From assembly GCA_022749755.1 (NCBI GenBank), contig JAGQDM010000070.1, positions 3,237,792-3,301,791 of the forward strand: a stretch of 64,000 nt of DNA, written 5' to 3'. Origin of the DNA: Azadirachta indica (lineage: Eukaryota > Streptophyta > Magnoliopsida > Sapindales > Meliaceae). Both the position numbers and the translations under genes were made by a program. Position 1 is the first letter of the stretch; every line of letters starts with the position of its first letter. The notes beneath the pieces are model-generated. The model was not told the DNA's origin, did no database searches, and saw only the letters and a list, made by a program, of their open reading frames with translations. Below are positions 1 to 11,770 of the stretch, in pieces.

Positions 1-3000
1 TGTAAGGGTTCCAAACCTCCAGCTTCTGGAGCCGCTTCAATGCTTCCTGGATCATCTCCCGCTACCCCCGATGGCAGATCCGGCACTCCAAAACTAGACT
101 CACGAACTGAGCTAGCCAAAGAAGCAAGAAAGACTGAAACCGATTCACTGATTGATTCATTGATTTCGCCTTCCCTCTCCAATCTCATTCTCTGGAGAAG
201 GCATTGGGGGAGCAAGACTGAAGATGTGAATCGATCACTTTACTCTCCCTCGCCTCACTCGTCAACTCTTATCATGACCTCTCTCATTTCTAAGGCTCCG
301 CCGAAGTAATGGAAAGATTTCCCGGGGTAGTTTCTATAGGATTCTAAAAGCTAGGAACGAGCCTATCTAACTCCGGACGGGAAGTAGTTAACTGAATATG
401 GATTAATGGGAAGGCATCATTGGTCTTTATCTCCCGCCTTTCCTACCTTTGTTTAGGTGCGGTAAGTGCGATCAGTGGGCAAAGGCAAAGATGAAGCTCG
501 CTCAGTCGAACATCCAGCCACGAAACCCAGCCACTCATCCAGCAAATCGACTTCTTTTCTCTTCTTTCTCCCAAGTTTTATGTGTGGTGTGGTTACGAGA
601 AGGAAAAGAAATGCGAGATAAGCTCGGTCAACCATTCCTCTCGGTTCAAATGGTAAGGTAAGTCTTCAACACAAAATTCAATATCGAATAGAAGACCAAG
701 TGGAGTACATAGAGGGGGTACGATAGACAGAGTAAATCCGGGTTTTAAGCACGAATTTTTGTCCTGGAGAGCACTTTTCAAATCAAAGTTCAAGAAAGAA
801 CGGTAGTTAGCCTTAGGAAGTAAAGATAGTAGCTTACTCGAGGCTGGTTTAAGCCCAATCCGTCTAGTAGTACGCCACTCCGCTTTCCTGCTTCAGGATT
901 AACTAATAGCTCAAACTGAGCCAACTTTGTTGTTAAGGTGAAAAAGCCCTTTTGAGAACTTTGTTTAGGGGGGGTACTACCGAATGAAGAAAACCCAATG
1001 GAAACAACGAGAAAGCCCGTCAAATTCATTTTGCCCAAGTGAGCAATATACGTAGTAATCCAGGAAAGTCGAATAATAAATAAAATGAGCTGCTGGTGGG
1101 TTACTCACTTTTCTTTCTAGTGGGGATAGAAACCGACGATTCTCAAAGCAGTAACTATTGATTCGCAAAGTGGGCATCCTCCGCTTAAAGCAAAGCGCTT
1201 TCACGCAGGGGTATAAAAAAAAAACCTGCGATTGGGTTGCTTACTCGGGTCTTTCTTGGTTGGTTTCAGGCAGAAAAGGAAAAAAAAAAAAGCCAACCTC
1301 CCTGCAGCAATCCCGTAGCAAAGATAGGTTTAGCAGGATTAGTGACTAGCTCCTGGTAGCTTGCGCACCTGGAAAGTGAAAATCCAATATATATTACAGT
1401 ACACAAGATAGTAGCCCAAAAGTACGGGCAGGTAAGGGCAAAGAAGGAAGAAGACTTTGTAGGGGAATCCGATAGTAAGCAGCTCACCACTTCAAATAGA
1501 AAGCTAGGTACGGAATTAGTTCATCTTGACTTTGTGGGCTAGTGAGAACCAAGTAAGTAGCAAACCAGTAAAACCAAAAAGCGCTGTCTCGCAGGCGAAG
1601 TACGCTCAGTAGGGAAGGAAAGGATAGAAGCAAGCAAAAAAGTGCAGTCGAAGGCTCGGGAAGTAGTTCATCGGCAACACAGAATCAGCACTTAGTTGTT
1701 CCTATACTATACGGAAGCTCGAGTATGGAACTCAATTTCGAGTACGTTGATGGGAAATGAGCACTAACAACAATTGGAAAAATTAGAAAGAAAATAAGTG
1801 AAAAAAAGAAGTGAAAATTCCAATTCCAAGAAGTAGAGCCAGTCAAGATAGGGCCCGCAAAGTATCCATCTCTTTCGGAGGAGTTAGTGTGAAAGGGAAG
1901 TGGGCAAGGCCAGGAAAGGAAAGTAGTAGAAAGAGAGTTCATCCTTTGCGGACTTCAGCCTTACTTAACCCCTTAAACTTCTAATGGAACACGTCTTAGG
2001 CCCGTAGCAAAGCAAGTAGGAGTCTCTGTACCAGCTGTCCTAAGTGCAAAGTGACCGTAGTTAGTGTGAAGGAGAATGCCCAATGCCCAATCTCGTCTAC
2101 TCGCTCAGCATTTGATCTTCTTTCGCCTCGATCTTCCCTTTCAATATGCATCTTCTATTTCAGAACTGTAGATAGGTTGGTCTTTTAGACCCCATTGTGT
2201 GGTATAAAAATCCTTTTCCGACTCGGTGAAAATCTTCTCAATTGAAGAAAGGGATTTGCTCTTACTTAAAGCTACGGACCCGCTCGGCTAGGTCGACCAA
2301 GAAATTTCTTTCACTCGAAAGGACCGGAGCGACCACTCTTGGGGGTAGTTTCAACTGTTAGTCATCGCTATCTTCCAACGCTTTTGCTTTTGGAGTAACC
2401 CGACAGACGACTCCTCCAATTAGATCGCCTTTGCCCCATTATGGCTGATCCTGGAAGGCGTTTGGGTACGAAAAAGGGGGGTGAAAACGCTTTGAAACAC
2501 TTGAAACCTGTGTAAACTCCCCGCTGGAGATAGAACAAAACAAAACTTCGAAATATGCTTTAAACCGGGTGTTTAACAGTCTATCAATAGATAGATAGGC
2601 GCCTCCCGACAAAGAAGACTGGGATAACTCAGATGAACACGCCTCAACTTCTATGCTATACGTCATTCTTATCTGTTCTAGTAATAGTAAGGGAATCATT
2701 ACATGAACCTCCGGTTTAAGAAGTGATGAATCGGGGTCCAACCTCCTGTTAAGTCTACGGCTGTCCTTCTCCTAACGCTTTAAGCTGAACGATCTTGCAT
2801 ATCCCCTGCAGCTTTGAATGCATCCCTTCTTTTCTTTGTTGGAAATTTAGACCCAGAACAGGAAGAATCTAAACTCTCAAAAGAGATCAGTGAAGTCGAA
2901 CTTAATCTATGCAATTATAGATGCTTCCGCACCGTTATTGTAGTATAGGAAGCTCATTGCCTCGCCAGTGAGAGTCCGTCGTCCAACCTTGAATCTTACA

Positions 3001-6000
3001 TAAACCATTTTGATCCCTACAACAAAGCGGAAGCGTGTCTGCGGTCAAAGGTTTTTCCTCTTCTGGTATCCTAAGATCAGTCTTTTTCTCGAGATTGCTG
3101 CTTGGATCAGATCTGCTTGATAACTCAGTAGCCTTGTAAAGGCTAACAGGAAGTCGCTGACTGCCCTACACTAGCTTAAAGATAAACTTTCCTCTTCTTG
3201 TAGTATGAGACTGAAGGTCAATGTTTAGTAGGCGCGATGCCGGGGTTCCGATAGCTTCGTTGAAATACTTGTGATTCGGGTTATGGTTCTGTTACGGGCC
3301 AACCTTACAAGATGGATTCGATCCAATAATTCACTTTATCTATGAATATGTCTGGAAGACGCGAAAGGTCGATCATCGCACGCTTGCAACGAGCGAGAAG
3401 TAAATTGCCCACTCTTCTAATGCGGAGGATATCTTATAAAGCCAAAGTTAGAACATCCTATATAAAATATAAAAAAAAAAAACTAACAAAGGTTTTTATC
3501 TTCCATTCAAGAGTTATAGTTCAGGCCTTCCAGAGAGAGGTGTAACCGTGTAGGAGGCGGGTTCATTCAAACAGGTCTTCTCTTCTTCGGCGCATGCATC
3601 AGCAGCTAACCCTATCCGTCTCTTATTTTCACTATGAGTTGCCTCTTCCTTTAGGAGTATAAGTTGACGAGCCAACCAACATTCCCATATGTGGAAAGCT
3701 TGACTGAACTATTATACCGCCATTGATGACTTAGCATACATGCCACGAAATCGACTTGTCAATAAAGGATCAACGAGCATTCCAACCTCTTGTAGAGGTA
3801 TAAGTTACGAACAGAAACCGTGAGCGTATTAACCGAAGCCAACTCGATACCGACTATCCAGGCTCAGGTATCACATCACTCACAGCAGGGAGCTTAGCTG
3901 GAGTTTTTGCTTGGCCATAGCCATAGATTGAGACTGTCAGAGCTTGGACAGAGCTTGGTTGGACCAGCCACTACATTAGATCCATCAATTGAGGCTTGGA
4001 CCTTGTCTCTCGAACAAAAGCAAAAGTGAGCGGCTGTATTCTCTACAGATCTGCGTGTATTCATCCATTGCATCAGGTTCGGCTCCCTTCGAGTGCTTCA
4101 CCGGCGGACATATATGAGGTTTCTGAAGGAATTTGTATATAAGCAAGCGCATTTTGAACTAACAAATTCCTTCAGGATATTCACCATTCGAAAGGCTTCG
4201 CCTTAGAAACTTGTGATTGGAATTATGAGATTGATGGGTCCAAAATTTCCGTTGTAATGACATTGTCTTTCTTTTCACGGATTGCTAGTTTTCGTTTTTA
4301 TCCTAAATTAGCCACACTATATTGACTCTATCAATGAGAAGAAGAAGACCAAGCCCTGTAATAAATCCACGGTAGCATTTGCAACAAGCTTTTCCTTTCC
4401 ACGAGTGGAACCATGTCACTACACAACCTTCTTTGGGTTAGGAGAAGGACACTTTTCGAAGACAGGAGGTGAATATATGACTTGATCCCTCATTCTGTTA
4501 ATAGATCTTGTGCCACCAATTCAGGCTTTCTTTTGATTTTGATTTTGACTCTCTTCACTGTGAGGTGAAGAGAGGAAGAAAAAGAAAAAGAAAAAGAAAC
4601 AACTACGAGCGCAGAGAGTGGAAGTAATGGATACATGGAATCCGCTTTCTAGTAATAGAGTCGCATCTTCAGATTCATCTAAAAAGATGAGAAGTACCTT
4701 TAGACTAGAAGAGGTGCTAAAAGAAATCCTTCTTCCAACGTTGGTACCAGTTGTTCATGGGAAAACTTGCTTCACCTAGCCAATTTCGAGACAAAAGAGA
4801 AGCACGTGGCAAGAGATATCACATGCTATTAACATTATGATTCGCCAGTGCTTATAAAGAGGAGCAGCGCTCCGATCACAGCGTCTTTCGAAAATTGTAA
4901 ATAAGAAAGGTCTCAATTACAATTCAATTCAAATTTTCCATTCCGAAGTAAGAGGTGGGTTTATGAACTTTGACAACAAAAGGTGGGTCATACTTGTTCA
5001 ATAATTCAATTACGACGAAAATCCTTTAGTTACGTGAATTCTGAATAAGCTCGTTCCCTAGCTAGGCGTCGATTGAGGCATGCAAGAAGGGAAAATCCTG
5101 TCATGCAAGAAGGGAAAATCCTGTCTGTCATTACGATAGAAAAGCTCTAACATTTGATTGAGTCGCGAGTCAACGAGTCAATTAGCTGCGGGTCTTTAAG
5201 CGTGGGAAGCACTGGGGTTACTAAGCTAGCCCTCGAAAACAGAGGATTCACCCCAAACCAGCGTACCATAAATAAAAAAAAAAGCAATTTGGATCGTCAC
5301 AACAAAGGGAAGGCCAAAGGTTGAAGCACCCGAATTGCTATTATTTCAAATTACGATCTCTATTCCAAGCCGTATGCGGATACCCCTTCTCCGGTCATTA
5401 TAGCGTACTTCCTTGATCTCTCTGGATCAACATAGTGCACCTTTTTAATCAGAGCAAGCTCACTCGCAGGGGATGCTATCCCTAGTTTCCCAAGCCCCGG
5501 ACTTCGGACCCACGTTCTTATTCAAACCTAGGTGCCTATATACGCTCTATCATCGCTCGATGGATTTGTAACGGACTGCCTATTAAGGGGAATGTCTTCC
5601 CATCTGACGCCCTATTACGCCATCCCATCCACGCCATCCCTTTCTGTTCATCAACTAAAACTCTTACCTTAGGTGATTCATCATGCACGTGTAAGAGCCA
5701 AGTTCAATCCTCCATCACTGGACAAATACCGAAGCTAAATAGAATCCTAACTCCACACCCTGACTCCACCACAATCAAAGGAAAGTGAGTGACTATAGCT
5801 CAAAGGTAAGGTAGTGATTAGTAATTGGGACAGGCTTCGTTTGGCCAGGTAGAGATTCGAACTGTCTAAGTGTGGTTTGGGTGACGAAAAGGGAAGTTCC
5901 TAGTGACCCACCTATTATCTATGTCTTTATATATCTCAGTTATATCTCAATAATGCTATGTGCCACTTCAGGTTCAAAGGAGAATGTGAGATGTCAACAT

Positions 6001-9000
6001 CATAAAAAGAGGAAGTCATGGATTGTGACTTTTTTTCTATTCGCAGGCTAGAACAAAAGAGAATCTCAAATCAAGGAGCGGGCTTTTCGCTGGTAGAACA
6101 ACGTTCTGCGATGCTGAACTTGGTAAACGAAACAAGCAATTGCAGGGTTTAATCTTCAAGTGATGCTATTCCTGGGTAAGTCCCATTTCTGGTATTGGAC
6201 GTTTCAATGCCCATCCGTGCAAGCCGTTAAGGTTAAGGCAGGACTGTATACTATACAACTAGTGTCCCTTTGCTTTGAGTTTAGATTGCTCTTAGACACT
6301 TTTAGGGTCTTTGGAGAGATCAAATCGTAGAGATAAAAAAGATATGAATTCAGTACCGCATATGCCTCGATTTACGATTCCTACTTTTGTAGATTCCGTT
6401 TCTGGTAGAATCAATCTCGGGCCGTGCTTTCTTCTCGAAGGCGAATTGGGCATCAAAGCCCTCTATCTTTGAAGGTAAAAAAGAAGGTCCCCATATTCAT
6501 TTCTTTCTGGTCCGTTCTCTCCTATAGGAAGTGGTCTTGGATGAACAATTTTAGTTTAAGCTCTGCGCTTTATCAATATAGAGATCTTGCACCCCGGGTT
6601 TCGGTACTTAGCTTTAGCTAAGCTGCCCATGTAGCATCCGCTGTGGTTGAGTAATAATCCGGATGTGACAGTGCCATCTTCGGAAGAGGGGAAATAGGCA
6701 GTTTTTAAAGCGCAAGCATTCGATAAAGCTCCAGTCAATTCGTCTTTCGTCCGTATTGTGATCCCATGCCAGGATGAAGAAAGAAAAGGATTTATAGTCA
6801 TGCTCATGGAAGTATTGACTGGTTTAACGCTCATACCAATATGGCAGAGCATTTGAACATTTTCTTAACTATTGAAAAAGCTTTTGAGCTCCAACTGAAT
6901 CTGAGTAAACGAGGACAACTGGGTATGCAATCAACTATCGTTGGTTCTGAATCAACGGGTGAACCCGCTACCTCTACCTTTGCTTCTGGCTTTAATGCAT
7001 GCTCTCGAACATGGACTAAATATCGATCTGCGCCTAGATACCTTGCCACTGAATCCGCTGCTTGAACTTAGTCAGCTCCATCTTGAACTGCTGCTACCTT
7101 CCTTTCCGCTAGACTCAAAGAATGGTTCCAACCCAGTGACAGCGGAAGACAGCGATTGATTCGTTTGCTTGTTCTGTTCCGCCTGGCTAGTTGTCTTTCC
7201 TCTGGCTTACGAAATTTGCGCAGTTACGTTCCTTCAGTGGTCCGGACCTGGCCTTTAACCGCCTCTCTGATTGGAATGGAATTGAGGGCTGGCCTCTTTG
7301 ACTCGGGCAGGAGAGAGCGCGAGCTGAAACCACTCTTTCGAAGGCAGCAAAGCGGCACGCAGCAGCTTCGTCTCGACCAGTCAACTGGCATGGGAGAAAT
7401 CGTTCTATCTATTAGTTAGGCATTCGATGTTGGACACTTTTTGTAAGGCGGATCGGCGGAAAGTAGTACTACACTAGGTAGGCTAGTTCCCACAGTAGCT
7501 TTAAGTTCCGGAGATAGAATCGAATTGATATCTGCAAGTCGTAGAGTAGTCTAGTAGCTGACAGTGCCTGTAGTAGTAGTGCTTATTCTCCGTGAAGGAA
7601 GTGTGGTGCTTTCTTTTCTCATTCCGTTCCTCCGTCTTGTTTTTTTCTTTGAGCCGTCTCTAGCAGGTAGGAAGGAAGAGAGTCAAGGGCAGCTCTTACC
7701 CTGCCAAGCCAATCGTTATGTCTTACGCATAACACAAGCTAAGCCGCTTCCAGTGAAAGCAGTAGTGAGGTAGCTCAATAAACCTAGCAAACACCGGCTA
7801 GATAAGTAGGGCAGGCTGCTAACTCAGGGGATTCTTTGTCGATAGAAGGCATTCGCGAAAGTCGCTGATGAAGAGAAGCTTTACTAAAAGAGGGCTTCTC
7901 ATTATGTGGATACAAAGGCTGAAAGTGGTGTGGTTCCCACAGGAATTGCAAACACCTGAAGAGAGCAGGTCCAACCCGATACGATATCCTTCTTTCACTA
8001 TCAAGAAGTATTCATAGTCCAATCCATTACAGCCCGGCAGTCTAACAGGCGTAGATCACACTGGAACTTGATAGCCAGAATCTCTTGACCGTCCCATCTA
8101 TACTCATATTTGAATGAAGAAGATAAAGAATTGATATATTTCGACTTGATCTTATTCTTGATCTTATTCTCCAACCCGCTCATCTCGTAATGAGAATAGA
8201 GTAGGAAAAGTCCGTAACGAAAGTACGCCTGCGCGCTCTATGTATTGAACACGAACCGAACTACTCTACGCATAGCCGAACACATGTACGATCGATCAAG
8301 TGTTGGGCTCTGCTTTTGCCATTGCTGGTCATTCTTGAAGAGCTCTTGGTCTCGCACAATCGGCTCAACGAAAGCCACAGCCAGAACGCTTCGCTCCTTC
8401 TTCAAACCGTACTAGAAAATAATAACCACAACTGCTCACTAGGAGAATTCATAGTCAATCCTGATGTTGTCACACCAGCTTCTTCAATCCTGACATCAAA
8501 TGAAAGAGCTGAGCCCCTATTATGTAAACGTAATGTAAACGTAAGCGCGCTTCGCTTCTACCAGATTTCCTCGCCCTTGCTATCAAAAAAAGAGTAAGTA
8601 ATTTCATTGGCATTACCTTTAGTTGTCTTTATAGTAGCAGGAAGCTGGAGCTGGATCGGACCAAGTAATTTCGGTATAACAGGAAAGGGGGGGACATCTA
8701 AATCGCAAACATTCAAAATCGTCATTAACATAAAGTAGTCGTTAGGCTTAAGAAAGATTCTTTCTTTTTCACGCATCCATTTCTAGTGGACTGATTTCTA
8801 GGGCTAGAAAAGAAAGCCTAGAAAAGAAAGGGAAAGGAAGAAGCCTTAGCGGAGCGGACTCACTTCCAGATTCACTTACTTCTTTTTTAGGGAAAGAAGC
8901 CGGCGCAATCTTAAGGAGTTAAGCGCTTCTTGCTAATGTCCAACAATGAAAAGGAGAGAAGGAACCTGAGGGTATCAATCAACAAACATATAGATCTAAA

Positions 9001-9653
9001 GGATAGGGATAAGGATGAGACTAGCTTGTAGCGTTCACGTGGTGAAGGTTGAACTTGTTGGCTTCGGTTCCAGAGATGGATGGGTTCTGTGGCAAACTCG
9101 AGTGGAATAAGCTCTTCTTCCTCAACCTCAAGCTTTTTTTTTTTTTTTGGAACAAGAATGGATAGAGTTGACTCAGCTGCGTTGGTCAGGATTAAGATTC
9201 TGCTTTCTGCTATTTCATGGAAGATTAGAGAGACTTTTTTAGGTAAGAAGTGGGGGAGGAGTGAAAAGAATAAGTAATGGTTGATGCTTTCATGGTTAAA
9301 GAATCTCTCTTAGCTAGGGCTAGGCCACCTGCCTGACTATCTATTTATTGTCTCAGCAGGCACCCGGCAAAAGACGACAGAGGCATAAAGGAAGGTTGAT
9401 GCAGAATCAGCGATGTTCTTGCTCTTCTTTCTCTTGGAAGAAGAATGGCTGTTGTTGAATCAGTTTCAAGTGGTGGGATCATATTCATAATAGTGGAATC
9501 CCGAATGGATTCTGTGACGCTCTTCTTCAGGTTTCAGAGGTAGTCAAGATCAAGGATCTGCCTCCGGTTACAAGAGTACTGAGCTAGGAAGAGTCTGCTC
9601 AGCTCCTTTTTGTAAGAGACAGATTTCTTTCGCTGGTATCTTATGGAACCAGA
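1..9653. other. Intergenic mitochondrial DNA, no assignable gene
   Basis: About 9.6 kb in which no exon of a known mitochondrial gene, tRNA, rRNA or plastid gene was recognised on either strand. Open frames are all 100 codons or shorter, overlap on opposite strands and have no recognisable motif. Base composition is typical of plant mitochondrial spacer, with scattered A or T homopolymers (for example a long T run near 9131-9147) and one perfect 23-bp tandem repeat at 5079-5124. Confidence 0.6.
5079..5124. repeat. Perfect 23-bp tandem duplication
   Basis: Two abutting identical copies of a 23-bp unit that starts CATGCAAGAAGGG, at 5079-5101 and 5102-5124. It is a short tandem duplication in spacer DNA, the kind produced by slipped or microhomology-mediated repair. 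Confidence 0.9.
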
Positions 9654-10212
9654 CTAATGCCTGCCCGTGTAGGCTGGCTGGCAAGGCACGGCCCGTGTAG
9701 GCTGGCTGGCACACGGCACATCAGATAGTCTGATGATGTGTTCAGTGCCATTCCTGTAGTGGAAAAGATGGTCAGTTGGACCCGCCGTCCCGTTGTAGAC
9801 GTTGATTTTCGGAATCACGAACTTCGGGGGCTCCGCCTGGGCCATGATCTCGTCAGTCAGTCAAAGCTCCTCGATCTCCTGGAGTGCCAACTCCGTGAGT
9901 CGATCAGAGGTTTTCTTGTGAGCCGCCATGAACTTGGCGAACTCTTCCTCCTTTCGCTTCATCCACTGATCAATGTCCTCGTGGATGGACTGAGCATCAG
10001 ACGCTTGGGGGAGGTCCTGAGGCGTCCCAGTACCTTTGGACGGTACTCCAGCACTCTTAGATGGTGCTGTCTTCAAAGCCCGAACAATCCGGGGGTTCCT
10101 CCTCTTGATCGCCCCCAGCCAGAGTCCGCTGGTTCTGATCTTCTGGGATTTCCAAGGGTCCTTTCTCAGGAAGATTTTGAGCCCCAACGCAACGACTTCG
10201 GAACGGGCATAT
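9654..10212 (-). pseudogene. Ty3/gypsy retrotransposon gag fragment (nuclear origin)
   Basis: Read on the minus strand in a single frame with one internal TGA (near 9859). The upstream part has a charged linker typical of plant gypsy gag (IHEDIDQWMKRKEEEFAKF) ending LQEIEEL. After the TGA it continues LTDEIMAQAEPPKFVIPKI and then YNGTAGPTDHLFHYRNG, which matches the conserved start of the plant Ty3/gypsy gag capsid domain (PPKF..P....YDGT.DP.DHL..YR..M). The fragment ends in a small tandem repeat at 9663-9711 just where the family would continue with the cysteine-arginine segment. No protease, reverse transcriptase or LTR follows, so it is a dead scrap copied from the nucleus. The upstream edge meets a piece of nad1 exon 5 and is read in the same frame. 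Confidence 0.8.
9663..9711. repeat. Two-copy 21-bp repeat at the gag break point
   Basis: The 21-bp unit GCCCGTGTAGGCTGGCTGGCA occurs at 9663-9683 and again at 9691-9711, separated by 7 bp (28-bp period). It lies at the 3' edge of the gag fragment and probably records a local duplication made when the fragment was joined. Confidence 0.85.
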
Positions 10213-10257
10213 TCGGGGACTCCCCGAGCTAATGATAGAGGCAAGAACACTTTCCGG
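10213..10257 (-). pseudogene. nad1: nad1 exon 5 tail fragment
   Basis: On the minus strand these 45 bases read RKVFLPLSLARGVP, which corresponds to the C-terminal segment of plant NAD1 (RKVFLPLSLARVVP) encoded by exon 5. Both the preceding and the following bases diverge from nad1. It is a short dispersed copy, not a usable exon, and is fused in frame to the gag fragment, together giving an ATG-started 143-codon reading frame (9861-10292). The identification rests on my memory of the NAD1 C-terminus; the match is too long for chance. Confidence 0.75.
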
Positions 10258-10432
10258 CCAGGCCTTACTATAACCAACCTCACAGATCCCACTCAATCTT
10301 TTACACCGATGTATCGTACTCTCTCGACCAGGTCATCATAAGAAAATACTGCAAAATCTTTCCAAAGTGAGAGAAGGAGGGAAGGCGCGCTACAACTAAC
10401 ATAACAGCCGGCTGAAAAACGCTAGCTAGCTA

Positions 10433-10479
10433 GGCTAGCGCACAATGGCTTTCTCTGATAGGGGCTCGCTTCTTCAAGC
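10433..10479. repeat. 47-bp dispersed direct repeat, copy 1
   Basis: Begins GGCTAGCGCACAATGGC and continues through TCTCTGATAGGGGCTCGC to CAAGC. A second copy in the same orientation lies at 48366-48412 with a single difference (A to G in the GCGCAC/GCGCGC segment). Short intermediate repeats of this size in plant mitochondria can support rare recombination. Confidence 0.9.
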
Positions 10480-11581
10480 TCCGCCCAACCTATACAAGGT
10501 GTTGCTCGCTTTCTCTCAGCCACTAGTGGCTTATGTAGTGGTCGGCATTCCTACGTGCTCCTCCTTGCCTTGCCCCCTACTTAAGAATCCTTTGGTCACC
10601 TTTGGATGTTGTCGTGACGCTTTGGTTACGAAGGTTACCGGGGTCTAGGTTTATGGATGGATTCAGTCAGCGAAAGTCCCTCAAACTCAAAGTCAAAATC
10701 AACAAGAAGATGTGACCGGTTACGGTTAGGCTTGGTTGATTTTGTTTTGTCAGAAAAGAAAGTGGGTTTCGGGGGTTCATTGATTAGTACACCTCCGGTG
10801 CTGGTAAGGTCGGGACCGTGGTCGCCCGTCTCCGGTTTGCCGGCCGATAAGATCTCTGAGATTGACCAGCCAGCTGGGTTGGTTTGGCTATTCCTTTCTA
10901 TTGAAAAGGAGTCAGCTGTCTGCGCGAGTCACCTTCTTCTAGGCTCCGCTGGACGACACGGCATTCTCGTTCAAATATAGGCCGGCCGTACTTGTGATGG
11001 TTCCCAAGGATCCAATATGACCACTTAGGTCTACGTTGCCGCGATATTGTTCTATGGAAGCGGGCGGGCTGTTCTGTTAGAAGTTCGGCCCGGTTTTTTT
11101 TTTTTTTTTTGTCGTAGGGGAGGGATTGACCTTTCTAACGCATATTCAGTCGTACCGGCATGGCCCCACGGATTTGTTTTCGATCGGAGCATCAAGCAAC
11201 GCAACCCGGTTCTACTTGACTAAGCCCCTAAGCCCCGTGCTCGTCCAAGGAGGGAGTTTGCTTTACCCAACTCCCTTTTTGATAACAAGACAGAAAACCC
11301 CGAGCCGACATTCATTAGTTTCGAATGAAGAATGAAGAGTGCCCAACCAACTAAGGGCAAGCACTTACTCTACTCCTAACAAAATGAAAAGCAGCGAGCT
11401 CCGCAACAAAAGCGAAGCGAGCCGCGCTAGTAGCGCGCATCCGTTTTTCAGCTGGCTTCCCTAAAATCGAATATTTTTCAGTTGGTAAAGACCCACCCCT
11501 TGTTTCAGTCAGAATGAGTCCCCGGGACCCCGGGACATTGGCTTCCGCCAACAGTGGACTATTAAGGATCGCATCCCGCGC
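10480..11581. other. Sequence downstream of nad1 exon 3, including the 5' half of trans intron 3
   Basis: Directly after nad1 exon 3 on the minus strand the sequence begins GCGCGGGATGCG, a variant of the group II 5' end GUGCG, so the bases below 11582 are the 5' portion of the intron that must be trans-spliced to exon 4 elsewhere. In angiosperms the exon 3 to exon 4 step of nad1 is trans-spliced. How far the half-intron extends cannot be read from the sequence. A T-rich run lies near 11095-11110. The open frame at 10657-10980 (107 codons, plus strand) has no recognisable motif. Confidence 0.55.
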
Positions 11582-11770
11582 ATATTCTACATTATAGCCT
11601 GCAACTGATTCAGCTTCCGCTTCTGGGAGATCAAACGGAGCTCGATTAGTTTCTGCTAGACAAGAAATAAAGAACATAACCAATACAGGGAACAAGGGAA
11701 TACCAAACCATATCTGCTTTTGCGCCATGCAATCACTCAAATTACAAGAACCTACACATATTAGTACAGT
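11582..11770 (-). CDS. nad1: nad1 exon 3, NADH dehydrogenase subunit 1
   Basis: Encodes the middle part of NAD1, a membrane subunit of mitochondrial complex I near the quinone site. The translation starts [12 protein letters not shown], continues [20 protein letters not shown], then [20 protein letters not shown] and ends VAGYNVEY, the conserved loop and helix of the family. A genomic TCA (Ser) in ESVAG stands where plants have Leu, the usual C-to-U editing pattern. The exon is bounded by a group II 3' end with domain V (11790-11823) and by GCGCG at the 5' end of the next intron. Length is 189 nt against the usual 192: the usual four codons Glu-Ile-Val-Met before AQKQ are replaced by Asp-Cys-Met, a net in-frame loss of one codon made by two small deletions. 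The exon alone is readable, but exon 2 of this copy is frameshifted. Confidence 0.9.

Noticed and set aside
5845..5900. Possible tRNA T-arm (GATTCGAAC)
   Set aside because: Surrounding sequence does not fold as a cloverleaf.
10657..10980. 107-codon plus-strand ORF next to nad1
   Set aside because: No motif, antisense to the nad1 transcript region, probable chance.
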